DNA of 64,000 bases. Origin: HGM04593 sp045661225. Its GTDB lineage: Bacteria > Bacteroidota > Bacteroidia > Bacteroidales > Bacteroidaceae. Positions 7,932 through 15,527 of the stretch are shown here, in pieces; positions within the stretch are counted from its first letter, which is position 1, and each line of letters starts with the position of its first letter. Below the pieces are notes generated by a model. That model was not told where the DNA came from. It was given only the letters and a program-made list of their open reading frames with translations, and made no database searches. The stretch is taken from positions 1 through 64,000 of the forward strand of contig JAZRFF010000020.1 of NCBI GenBank assembly GCA_045661225.1. The letters run 5' to 3'. Position numbers and translations under genes: made by a program.

Positions 7932-8405
7932 ATGGCACTTGAGATTGAAAGAAAATTCCTTGTCAACAACGACAGTTACAAGACTCAGGCCTACAAAAGT
8001 GACCGTATAGCACAAGGGTATCTGTGCCGAGAAGGTGGAAACTCGGCACGTGTAAGGGTGCGTGGCGATAAGGGTTATTTAACAATCAAAGGACCGTCGC
8101 TCGACGGCGGGTTAAGCCGTTTCGAGTGGGAAAAAGAGATACCGGCCAATGAGGCCTGGGAGCTTATAAAACTGTGCCACGGTGGAATAATAGACAAAAC
8201 GCGTTACCTTGTACAGTACGGCAAGCATACATTCGAGGTCGATGAGTTCCACGGCGACAACGAAGGCCTTACCATTGCCGAAGTTGAGCTTGAAAGCACC
8301 GATGAAGAGTTTGAAAAACCATCGTTTTTGGGAAACGAAGTAACCGGGGATAAAAAATACTATAATTCGTTCCTAACACGTTTCCCATACAAATGTTGGC
8401 AATAA
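7932..8405 (+). CDS. CYTH domain protein (triphosphate tunnel family)
   Basis: A 157-residue protein beginning MALEIERKFLV. The E-x-E-x-K signature (E4, E6, K8) defines the CYTH/triphosphate tunnel metalloenzyme fold. Basic residues on successive strands (RVRVRGDKGYLTIKG) and acidic pairs (FEVDEF, AEVELE) form the metal and triphosphate tunnel. Bacterial members act as inorganic triphosphatases or, less often, as class IV adenylate cyclases. Which one applies is not visible here. It is short, with no CHAD domain. It follows prfB closely and is convergent with the VanZ-like gene. Confidence 0.85.
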   Translation: MALEIERKFLVNNDSYKTQAYKSDRIAQGYLCREGGNSARVRVRGDKGYLTIKGPSLDGGLSRFEWEKEIPANEAWELIKLCHGGIIDKTRYLVQYGKHTFEVDEFHGDNEGLTIAEVELESTDEEFEKPSFLGNEVTGDKKYYNSFLTRFPYKCWQ

Positions 8406-8454
8406 TTACCGGGTAAACAGGTGCCTCCACAGCCTATGCTAACACAAAGAAATA

Positions 8455-8898
8455 TCAGTTACCGATATTCTGATTCTTAAAATTGATATCTTTTTTCTTT
8501 GTACCCTTCGCAAACAGTGGCATAACCACAAAAAAACAGACTATATTGGCAATTGCAACCCCCGATATATTTGATAGTACATCAAGAGGGTCGTTGCTGC
8601 GCGTGGCTGTAAATTCACCCTGCATAAACTCCATAAGCCACCCAAACAGCGCCGGAATAACAAACGAAAAGAAAATCCAGCGCCAATACTTTGCCGTTGT
8701 GTGCCACTTATAATATTCATACCACATTACAGTACTCAATGTCAAGTACATAATAAAGTGTACAACCTTGTCGGCGTGCTCAAAAAGTTTAAGACCGTCG
8801 TTTCCCGAATGAGAGGACAAGCTAAGATAAACTATTGCACACAACACAATCAACGATACGGGATAATGCCCTATTTTTCTCAATAATCTTTTTACCAT
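8455..8898 (-). CDS. VanZ-like family membrane protein
   Basis: A 147-residue protein with about four transmembrane helices. The block HADKVVHFIMYLTLS followed by a later glycine- and glutamate-containing helix (GWLMEFMQ) is typical of VanZ-like proteins. The family is named after a teicoplanin-resistance gene, but most members, including this one, sit outside resistance clusters and have unknown function. It is convergent with the CYTH gene, 49 bases apart, with no strong hairpin between. Its 5' end faces the tandem repeat array. Confidence 0.8.
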   Translation of the reverse strand: MVKRLLRKIGHYPVSLIVLCAIVYLSLSSHSGNDGLKLFEHADKVVHFIMYLTLSTVMWYEYYKWHTTAKYWRWIFFSFVIPALFGWLMEFMQGEFTATRSNDPLDVLSNISGVAIANIVCFFVVMPLFAKGTKKKDINFKNQNIGN

Positions 8899-8958
8899 TC
8901 ACAATATCAATAATTTATTCTATCTTTGCGTGTATAAAAACGTTTCGCATCTTTTATG

Positions 8959-9317
8959 CAAAGATAACACACAAACGAGCGAGAAATATAAAGCTTGCTT
9001 TAATATTTCTCAAAGCGAGTGCAGAAAATCTTCGATATTTATATCAAAGATAACACACAAACGAGCGAAAAATATAAAGCTACGCTTTAATATTTTTCAA
9101 AGCGAGTGCAGAAAATCTTCGATATTTATATCAAAGATAACACACAAACGAGCGAGAAATATAAAGCTACGCTTTAATATTTTTCAAAGCGAGTGCAGAA
9201 AATCTTCGATATTTATATCAAAGATAACACACAAACGAGCGAGAAATATAAAGCTATGCTTTAATATTTTTCAAAGCGAGTGCAGAAAATCTTCGAGGTT
9301 ACCTCAAAGATAACACA
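8959..9317. repeat. tandem array of four 86-87 bp units plus a partial fifth
   Basis: Units start at 8959, 9045, 9132 and 9219, each opening with CAAAGATAACACA; a partial unit (13 bases) starts at 9305. The units are nearly identical. The first and last are 86 bp, the middle two 87 bp. Each holds an imperfect dyad (AATATAAAGC-TAC-GCTTTAATATT). Each also holds CAAAGATA, which on the minus strand is TATCTTTG, a perfect Bacteroidota -7 box. Another TATCTTTG lies on the plus strand at 8921-8928. The change in unit length shifts the frame, so this is not a repeated protein domain. Confidence 0.9.
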
Positions 9318-9352
9318 AATACTGTTGTTTTTTGTTCACGCAGAATTCATTT

Positions 9353-9451
9353 ATGAAAGATTATTTTTACTTTACCAAAGGAGAGCGCAGGGGTATATTG
9401 CTTCTGTTGTTTATTATCGCTACCATTGTTGTACTAAAGTGGATTGTGTGA
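9353..9451 (+). pseudogene. truncated N-terminus of a ComEA-like helix-hairpin-helix protein
   Basis: ATG at 9353 opens a 32-residue frame starting MKDYFYFTKGERRGILLL, followed by a hydrophobic helix and a TGA at 9449-9451. This matches the N-terminal pattern (D-F-F-Y-F-x-K-x-E-R-x-G-I plus one transmembrane helix) of the membrane-anchored helix-hairpin-helix proteins of Bacteroidales. The DNA-binding part that should follow is absent: 9452-9540 has no helix-hairpin-helix coding sequence in any frame I checked. It may be a decayed gene, or a very short membrane peptide still in use. It lies directly after the tandem array, which may have caused the deletion. Confidence 0.55.
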
Positions 9452-9505
9452 CAAATGATGCGGAAATTAAGCATAAATAAATTTTCAAATACCCTTTTCA
9501 AATAC

Positions 9506-9513
9506 TATTTTTG
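9506..9513 (+). promoter_or_regulatory. -7 box before ruvB
   Basis: TATTTTTG matches TAnnTTTG and lies 55 bases before the ruvB start. No clear TTTG element is found at the right distance upstream. Confidence 0.35.
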
Positions 9514-9568
9514 CACATACACTGATTAAGCACCCTGTCATTGGGTGCAAGACTACATAATACATATT

Positions 9569-10588
9569 ATGAACGGAGATTTTAATATTCGTGGAAAGAA
9601 CAGCGACAAAGAGTTCGAGAATGCACTCAGACCTCTCTCCTTCCCCGACTTCAACGGACAGGAGAAAATTGTGAGCAATCTCAAGATTTTTGTCCAAGCC
9701 GCCAGAATGCGTGGCGAATCACTCGACCACGTTCTGCTACACGGCCCCCCGGGATTGGGAAAAACCACATTGAGCAACATAATAGCCAACGAGCTTGGAG
9801 TGGGGTTTAAGGTTACATCGGGACCCGTGCTTGACAAGCCCGGAGACCTTGCAGGCATACTAACCTCGCTCGAACCCAACGACGTGCTCTTTATTGACGA
9901 GATTCACCGTCTCTCGCCCATTGTCGAGGAGTATCTCTATTCGGCAATGGAGGACTATCGCATAGATATTCTCATTGACAAGGGACCGTCGGCACGCTCA
10001 ATACAGATTGACCTTAGCCCGTTCACCCTTATAGGCGCCACGACACGTAGCGGACTGCTCACAGCACCTCTCAGGGCCAGGTTTGGTATAAATATGCACC
10101 TTGAATACTACGACAGCAAGACTCTCGCAGGTATCATCAGTCGTTCAGCACAGATTTTGGGTGTTACATACGACGATGAGGCCACATACGAGATTGCGCG
10201 TCGCAGCCGAGGCACGCCACGTATAGCCAATGCACTACTGCGCCGTGTACGTGACTTTGCACAGGTTATGGGCAACGGACACATAACAAACTCCATTGCA
10301 AAAACTGCACTCGAAGCACTAAATATAGACAAATACGGTCTTGATGAGATTGACAACAAGATTCTGTGTACTATAATAGACAAATTCAAGGGAGGGCCTG
10401 TAGGTATTGGTACTATTGCAACAGCACTCAGCGAGGACAGCGGTACAATAGAAGAGGTATACGAACCTTATCTTATCAAGGAAGGATTCATTAAGCGTAC
10501 ACCACGCGGTCGCGAAGTAACCGACCTTGCCTATAAGCATCTGGGACGCAGTCGCTTTAACAACAACGAACAGGGGACGCTTTTTTAG
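9569..10588 (+). CDS. ruvB: Holliday junction branch migration helicase RuvB
   Basis: A 339-residue AAA+ motor that, with RuvA, drives branch migration of Holliday junctions. Walker A is GPPGLGKT (59-66), Walker B has D110-E111 in FIDEIHRLSP, and sensor 1 is in IGATTRSGLL. The C-terminal winged helix ends RTPRGREVTDLAYKHLG. I chose ATG at 9569 (MNGDFNIRG) over the in-frame GTG at 9545, because RuvB proteins start shortly before the FNIR/ENALRP segment. The flippase follows after 31 bases on the same strand. Confidence 0.95.
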   Translation: MNGDFNIRGKNSDKEFENALRPLSFPDFNGQEKIVSNLKIFVQAARMRGESLDHVLLHGPPGLGKTTLSNIIANELGVGFKVTSGPVLDKPGDLAGILTSLEPNDVLFIDEIHRLSPIVEEYLYSAMEDYRIDILIDKGPSARSIQIDLSPFTLIGATTRSGLLTAPLRARFGINMHLEYYDSKTLAGIISRSAQILGVTYDDEATYEIARRSRGTPRIANALLRRVRDFAQVMGNGHITNSIAKTALEALNIDKYGLDEIDNKILCTIIDKFKGGPVGIGTIATALSEDSGTIEEVYEPYLIKEGFIKRTPRGREVTDLAYKHLGRSRFNNNEQGTLF

Positions 10589-10619
10589 CGCCCCCTAAAC
10601 AATTTTACAGACACAAAAA

Positions 10620-12107
10620 ATGGGCAAATTACAATCACTCGCAAAAGACACTGTAATTTATGGATTAAGCAGCATTGTAGGACGTTTTCTCAACTACCTG
10701 CTTGTACCGCTCTACACTGCAAAAATGAGTGTTGAAAGCGGTAACTATGGTGTCGTCACAAATATATACGCCTGGACAGCTATATTACTTGTGCTGCTGA
10801 CATTCGGGTTCGAAACAACATTTTTCCGTTTTGCGAGCAAGGACAAGAATAATGTATCGAAAGTATTTTCAATGTCTATGCAGGTTATTGGCGCATTGTG
10901 TGCTGTGTTCCTGTTGTTAGTATTTACGTTCCTGCCGTCTATGGCCGATTTTTTAGGGTATGCCCGTAATCCTGAGTTTTTGGGAATGATGGCTGTTGTT
11001 GTATCGCTCGACGCTATACAATCGATACCTTTCGGGTTGCTCAGACTACAGAACAAAGCTATAAAATTTGCATCACTTAAACTGCTGAATATAATAACAA
11101 ACATAGGGCTTAACCTTATTGCATTTATACTACTACCCTATCTGTACAGCAAAAACCCCGATTCAACAAGAGTTTTTTACAACCCCGACAACCAGGCATT
11201 CTATGTATTCTTCATAAACCTTGTCTGCACATCGCTAATAACACTGTTTTTCATTCCCGAACTGAAACTCTACCGCCCCACTGCCGACACAAAACTGTTG
11301 AAGCAGATGTTACAATACTCGTGGCCACTGTTACTGCTGGGAATAGCCGGAATACTCAATCTTAATGCCGACAAGATTATGTACCCCTATCTTGTGCCCG
11401 GCAAACAGGGAGTGATTGACCTTAGCATATATGGCGCTGCCGTAAAGGTAGCCGCCATAATGGCAATGCTTATGCAAGCGTTCCGATACGCATACGAACC
11501 GTTCGTTTTTGGCAACAGCAAGGAGAAAGACAGTAAAATGCTGTATGCAAAAGCTATGAAATACTTTATAATTGTTGCAATGATAGCGTTTCTGGCCGTC
11601 ACATTCTACATAGACATAATAAAGTATATTATTAACCCAAACTATTGGGAGGGGCTTAAAGTAGTGCCAATAGTTATGGCTGCTGAGATTTTTATGGGAA
11701 TATACTTTAACCTTTCATTCTGGTACAAGCTAAACGACGAAACCTACTGGGGAGCCATATTTTCGTTCATAGGCTGTACAATGCTGTTTGCCGTAAATAT
11801 TCTGTTCGTACCCCGATACGGGTATATAGCCTGCGCGTGGGCATCGTTTGCAGCATACTTTACAGCAATGGTAATATCTTATATAGTAGGACAAAGGAGA
11901 AACTCAATAAAATATGACCTTAAAGCCATTTTTACCTACACAGCACTGTTTGCAATTATTTATGGAATTTCTTTGCTCAATCCAATAGAAAACAGTGTCA
12001 TAAGAATGTTATGTAATACAATATTGCTAACAGTTTTTGTTGGTTACTTTATTAAAAAAGACCTGCCATTGAAAAATATACCCGTTATTGGAAAGTTTTT
12101 CAAGTAA
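10620..12107 (+). CDS. polysaccharide flippase-type membrane protein (MOP superfamily)
   Basis: A 495-residue protein with about 14 predicted transmembrane helices. The N-terminus KDTVIYGLSSIVGRFLNYLLVPLYT is the classic start of polysaccharide transport (Wzx/PST) proteins in the MATE-like MOP superfamily, which flip lipid-linked glycans across the inner membrane. It stands alone, not in a glycosyltransferase cluster, so its substrate is open; lipid II or a general surface glycan are possible. It is followed by a strong terminator and is likely cotranscribed with ruvB. Confidence 0.85.
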   Translation: MGKLQSLAKDTVIYGLSSIVGRFLNYLLVPLYTAKMSVESGNYGVVTNIYAWTAILLVLLTFGFETTFFRFASKDKNNVSKVFSMSMQVIGALCAVFLLLVFTFLPSMADFLGYARNPEFLGMMAVVVSLDAIQSIPFGLLRLQNKAIKFASLKLLNIITNIGLNLIAFILLPYLYSKNPDSTRVFYNPDNQAFYVFFINLVCTSLITLFFIPELKLYRPTADTKLLKQMLQYSWPLLLLGIAGILNLNADKIMYPYLVPGKQGVIDLSIYGAAVKVAAIMAMLMQAFRYAYEPFVFGNSKEKDSKMLYAKAMKYFIIVAMIAFLAVTFYIDIIKYIINPNYWEGLKVVPIVMAAEIFMGIYFNLSFWYKLNDETYWGAIFSFIGCTMLFAVNILFVPRYGYIACAWASFAAYFTAMVISYIVGQRRNSIKYDLKAIFTYTALFAIIYGISLLNPIENSVIRMLCNTILLTVFVGYFIKKDLPLKNIPVIGKFFK

Positions 12108-12124
12108 AAAAACGTTTGTTTATA

Positions 12125-12163
12125 AAACAGAGATGTCTGAGCGTTGCTCAGACATCTCTGTTT
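12125..12163 (+). terminator. strong hairpin terminator between convergent genes
   Basis: A perfect 18-bp stem (12125-12142 with 12146-12163) and a 3-base loop are followed by a short T-run. It lies between the flippase and the convergent thioredoxin-like gene and should work in both directions. Confidence 0.9.
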
Positions 12164-12180
12164 TTATGCTGTAAACAACA

Positions 12181-12690
12181 TTATTCTTTTATTATCTCTT
12201 TTAACATACCCATATATTTTTTTATATTAAATTCTGCACCTATTATTTCGCCGACTTTATTGCCAAGTGGATCAAGAATTAAATATGTAGGGTAAATTAA
12301 CGTTTTATATGTCTTGTATTTATTAGCTATAGTTGTTCCTTCGGCATTATCTTCTCCATCAAGTATTATTGGAACAAAATTCTTGTTTATATAACTACCA
12401 CATTCCAGATTAGAAAGAACTTCTTTTTTCATTTTCTTACAAGGACTGCAATTCTTTGTATGAAAATTTATAAAAACATATTTACCTTCATCTTTAGCCT
12501 TTTTAAGCGCCTGCTCAAATGTTATATCAAAAAAAACAACTCCCGATTTTTTTTCCTCAACAACATCTTGTACTATAGTATCCTGTTCCTGAATAACATT
12601 TGATTGATTATTTTCGGGATTAGTTGTAACCGTACAAGAACAACATATAGTTACAATTGAGCATATATAGAGTATTGTTTTAATAATCAT
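12181..12690 (-). CDS. thioredoxin-fold lipoprotein
   Basis: A 169-residue protein. The hydrophobic N-terminus ends in a Cys-rich stretch (TICCSC, 14-19) that looks like a lipoprotein signal, so it is probably lipid-anchored and periplasmic. After an acidic linker comes a thioredoxin fold with the active-site motif C81-S-P-C84 and the cis-proline region TLIYPTYLILD. It resembles the thioredoxin/DUF255-type disulfide proteins common in Bacteroidota (LKKAKDEGKYVFINF). The likely role is disulfide reduction or isomerisation in the periplasm. It is more AT-rich than the neighbouring core genes, like the acyltransferase next to it. Confidence 0.8.
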   Translation of the reverse strand: MIIKTILYICSIVTICCSCTVTTNPENNQSNVIQEQDTIVQDVVEEKKSGVVFFDITFEQALKKAKDEGKYVFINFHTKNCSPCKKMKKEVLSNLECGSYINKNFVPIILDGEDNAEGTTIANKYKTYKTLIYPTYLILDPLGNKVGEIIGAEFNIKKYMGMLKEIIKE

Positions 12691-12811
12691 ATAGTTTCAA
12701 AATTTTAGATTCCAACATAAAAGAATAATCACATTCTTTCTTCGCAAATCTACTTTAATTTTCTGAAAAAAAATAAAAAAATCACTTTTTTTGATATAAT
12801 TTTCTGAAATA

Positions 12812-12855
12812 AAAAAAACGGAGAGAGTTTTTTAGGCTTTCTCCGTTTCAGTAGC
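12812..12855 (-). repeat. second copy of the tRNA-Met terminator
   Basis: About 41 bases here are the same as 14561-14601 apart from one T, including the last bases of the tRNA 3' end (GTAGC on the plus strand). Read on the minus strand it is a 12-bp hairpin (AAACGGAGAGAG/CTTTCTCCGTTT, one wobble) followed by a T-run. It lies downstream of the acyltransferase gene and could terminate it. The next ~115 bases (12856-12975) hold no gene; a few words recall tRNA D- and T-arms (GAGCGCAT and GTTCAAATCC on the minus strand) but do not fold into a tRNA. Confidence 0.85.
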
Positions 12856-13033
12856 CCAGAGCAAAACTTTCCTGAACTCCTTTTTAGAGGATTTGAACAA
12901 GATTTGGGAGTTGCGCCACTTTATTCCCGACCCTACAAAACTTGAATACGCCAACTGTGAATGCGCTCTATAAAGGGTAAATATTGCAACTATCTAATGA
13001 TTATTTATACATATTTATCGACCAATACTTATA

Positions 13034-14035
13034 TTATTTTAAACCAATCCAACCACTTATTCTATTACTCAATATCTTATTACCTATGTAGCAAAATGCC
13101 CAACTTATAAGAATTATTATAACAGATGTTATAGGATAAGAGAAAATTTTATTGTAACCTATAAACCCTAAAATAATCATAAACAAAATATGGCATAGAT
13201 AGATACCAAAAGAATAATCTCCCAACGAACGTAAAAAACCACTTTTTATATCAATATTCGGTCTATTCAATATATTATAAGTAATAAGAAGGAATATAGT
13301 ACTTGTAATAAAGGAAGAAATTTTTATCTGAGTACCACAATTTGCTTCACCAAGCAAAAACCAACCATATCCCTCAGACATTTGTAATATTATAGATGCA
13401 AAGTATAGACATACCAATGTTTTTAACGAATAATTTGGTTTAATTATTTTATTACCTAAAAGCAATCCTAAATAATAATAAGTAAACCAACCAAGGCAAG
13501 CGTTAGACCAGAATAGCTTTATATATTCATTATATTCATATCCTATAAACAATCCATAATATTTGAATATCAATGTAGAAATTGGAGCAATTAACCAACC
13601 AATATATCTGAATTTAGATTTTGCCAACTTTCCTAACAAAGGAGTAAGAAGAACAAATTGTATATACACAAATATGTAATACATTATCGCAGCTGAATTT
13701 GCTGTAACTAAGTTTTTTGCTAAAATAAATATACTACCGTTTGATATAATTTGAGGCAATGAATAAATTATAGTCCAAATAATATAAGGAATTATAACTC
13801 TAATAATCCTCTTTTTATAAAAAACACACCAATTATCATTTTCAATCTTTGTCAAATATCCGGAAAGGAACAGGAATGTTGCAACCGAAAAGTTAATAAA
13901 AGGTCTGCAAAATACCTGACATAATCCAGTTGGAGTTGTGTGAATTAAAACAACTGCAATAATTGATAATGCTCGAAATATTTGTATAGTATTGTTTCGG
14001 GTAGCTTTTCTGCTATTATAAATAGATACTGACAT
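13034..14035 (-). CDS. acyltransferase family 3 membrane protein
   Basis: A 333-residue protein with about ten transmembrane helices. N-QIFRALSIIAVVLIHTT near the N-terminus is the family signature (R/K-x-L-x-I-x-A-V-x-x-x-H), with the catalytic-type His in LIH. FLFLSGYLTK and YKKRIIRVIIPY follow as expected. Such enzymes O-acetylate or otherwise acylate surface glycans. The gene is very AT-rich and lies between two copies of the tRNA-Met terminator, which suggests acquisition. The candidate RNA described below ends about 70 bases before its start codon on the same strand. Confidence 0.85.
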   Translation of the reverse strand: MSVSIYNSRKATRNNTIQIFRALSIIAVVLIHTTPTGLCQVFCRPFINFSVATFLFLSGYLTKIENDNWCVFYKKRIIRVIIPYIIWTIIYSLPQIISNGSIFILAKNLVTANSAAIMYYIFVYIQFVLLTPLLGKLAKSKFRYIGWLIAPISTLIFKYYGLFIGYEYNEYIKLFWSNACLGWFTYYYLGLLLGNKIIKPNYSLKTLVCLYFASIILQMSEGYGWFLLGEANCGTQIKISSFITSTIFLLITYNILNRPNIDIKSGFLRSLGDYSFGIYLCHILFMIILGFIGYNKIFSYPITSVIIILISWAFCYIGNKILSNRISGWIGLK

Positions 14036-14102
14036 TTTTTTAAAAATTTATGTCTGCAGATACCCATAACAGAACTAAATTATAAAATTATAACAACTAC
14101 AT

Positions 14103-14410
14103 AAAAAAAACGGGGTATCTTACTTCTGCCTGTTTGCCGTTAAGGTCCTAGGAAAACCTGTAGAATAAACAGAACAGAAAAATACCCCGTTATGGTATAG
14201 TAAATATTCGCAATATAGTGTGCGAGGGTATAAAAAACCCTCAGCACACTAACGGGAATAGTATATACCACCCGTGAGCATTTACTTCTGCATTGCCTTT
14301 GATTCTACGTTTGAATTTCCTAGGTTCTAACGACCAAAAACAAAGCGTTTGTAAACGCACTCTAATGTAGCTACTAACATCTATTACACGTAACAGATAT
14401 TAAGTAATGC
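14103..14410 (-). ncRNA. candidate structured non-coding RNA with its own terminator
   Basis: No protein is encoded, but the minus strand can form a series of long hairpins. The last one closes AACGGGGTAT (14109-14118) with ATACCCCGTT (14182-14191), extends inward through TTCTG/CAGAA and CTGTTT/AAACAG, and is followed on the minus strand by eight T (14103-14110), as in an intrinsic terminator. The one before has a 13-bp core (14217-14229 with 14237-14250) inside an outer TGGTATA/TATACCA stem. A further stem uses 14347-14358. Two motifs, TTACTTCTGC and TCCTAGG (plus strand), occur in the same order at 14120/14146 and 14281/14318. A TAATTTTG -7 box lies at the 5' side (14411-14418). I do not recognise the family; it does not match tmRNA, RNase P or SRP RNA features. 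It might be a leader of the acyltransferase gene instead. Confidence 0.5.
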
Positions 14411-14560
14411 AAAATTACGAAAATTCTTATAATAATAGTGTTTGGAAAAAAAAATCTTTTAAAAATAGAACTTGACGGAAAAAAATATCGAACCAAAAAC
14501 TATAACAAAGTGCTTGATTTTATATATCAGCAAACTAATGAGTTACAAAATTTTAAAACA

Positions 14561-14601
14561 AAAAACGGAGAGAGTTTTTAGGCTTTCTCCGTTTCAGTAG
14601 C
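14561..14601 (-). terminator. terminator of tRNA-Met (duplicated at 12812-12855)
   Basis: A 12-bp hairpin with one wobble and a T-run on the minus strand lies immediately after the tRNA-Met 3' end. The same sequence occurs 1.75 kb away on the other side of the acyltransferase. Confidence 0.8.
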
Positions 14602-14671
14602 GAGACCCGGGATTGAACCGGGGACCTCATGATTATGAATCATGCGCTCTAACCAGCTGAGCTATCTCGCC
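14598..14671 (-). tRNA. tRNA with CAT anticodon (tRNA-Met type)
   Basis: Read on the minus strand from 14671: acceptor GGCGAGA, D-arm AGCTC...GAGC, anticodon arm ATGATTCATAATCAT with anticodon CAT, T-arm CCCCGGTTCAATCCCGGG, acceptor 3' strand TCTCGCT and discriminator A. All stems pair, with one G-U in the acceptor. CCA is not encoded. A CAT anticodon can be elongator Met, initiator Met or Ile2; the first pair is G-U rather than the mismatch typical of initiator tRNA, so elongator Met is most likely. Confidence 0.92.
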
Positions 14672-14908
14672 ATCGCATTTTTGCGGTGCAAAGATAAGTC
14701 TATAATTTTAAAGTGACAAATTTTTTGGTGTATTTCGTAAAAAATATTTTTCAAACATATACCGAAATATTTTTTTGACCGCATTATAAAGCAATAAAAA
14801 ATGTAAAATAACCAATATTTCAGTGTTAATGATTGGATTTTTGAATTTATATTTATATCTTGCAACTGAAATTCAACAACTTATAACTCACCATTTAATA
14901 TTCCAGTG

Positions 14909-15289
14909 ATGAGCAAAGAGAAAATACACATTGAGTATCCGCTTAAAGGAAGTGCGCAAATGATATGGCGACACATTGGTACTGCAGCCGGTCTTTCGCC
15001 GTGGTTCGCCGACAGAGTTGAGAATATTGACAAAACTTTTACCTTTTATTGGGGAAAAACCGAACAAAGAATTGCACACCTTGTTGCACAAAGGAATGGC
15101 GTGTATGTTAAATTCCGTTGGAACGATGAAAGTTTGAATACATACTTTGAAATGAGAATTGCATACAATGAACTAACCCGTGAACATACACTTGAGATTA
15201 CCGACTTTGCCGACAAAAACGAAATTGAGGACCAAAAAGACCTGTGGGACTCACAAATTGAGAATTTAAGACGTCAGTCGGGAATGTAA
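14909..15289 (+). CDS. START-like (SRPBCC fold) domain protein
   Basis: A 126-residue protein of the START-like/AHA1-related fold that is widespread in Bacteroidota. The pattern I-x-YPLKGSAQMIWRHIGTAAGLSPWFAD is the family hallmark. There is no signal peptide, so it should be cytoplasmic. Function is not established for this family; ligand binding is inferred from the fold. The start at 14909 (MSKEKIHIEYPL) is preferred over the GTG one codon earlier. It is followed by a ~240-base gap with a -7-like TAACTTTG at 15421-15428. Confidence 0.8.
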   Translation: MSKEKIHIEYPLKGSAQMIWRHIGTAAGLSPWFADRVENIDKTFTFYWGKTEQRIAHLVAQRNGVYVKFRWNDESLNTYFEMRIAYNELTREHTLEITDFADKNEIEDQKDLWDSQIENLRRQSGM

Positions 15290-15527
15290 CATTTATAAAG
15301 CCAGTTGTTAATTATTCTATTGCTTATTATAAATATTACAAACACGTGTTTTTTGCGATTTATTTTAATAGAATTAAAATAGTTTCTCTATTTATAGAGA
15401 ATATATCACGCATTTTATACTAACTTTGTGCAGGAAACTGTTACTTTTACTAAAAGTAAAGTCTCTTGCACAATTTTTTTTAAATAACACACAGCAATAC
15501 AAGTAATAAAGAATAAAAACCCATAGT

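Noticed and set aside
8930..9313. 127-codon frame with repeated ITHKRARNIKLRFNIFQSE
   Set aside because: It follows from the tandem DNA repeat. Unit lengths of 86 and 87 bases change the frame between units, so the protein is not under selection.
8959..9317. CRISPR array
   Set aside because: The units are contiguous and nearly identical, with no unique spacers and no cas genes.
12856..12975. Second, degenerate tRNA
   Set aside because: Only short D- and T-arm-like words occur; no acceptor stem or anticodon arm can be paired.
14662..14865. 67-codon minus-strand frame overlapping tRNA-Met
   Set aside because: It ends inside the tRNA and has no family features or promoter.
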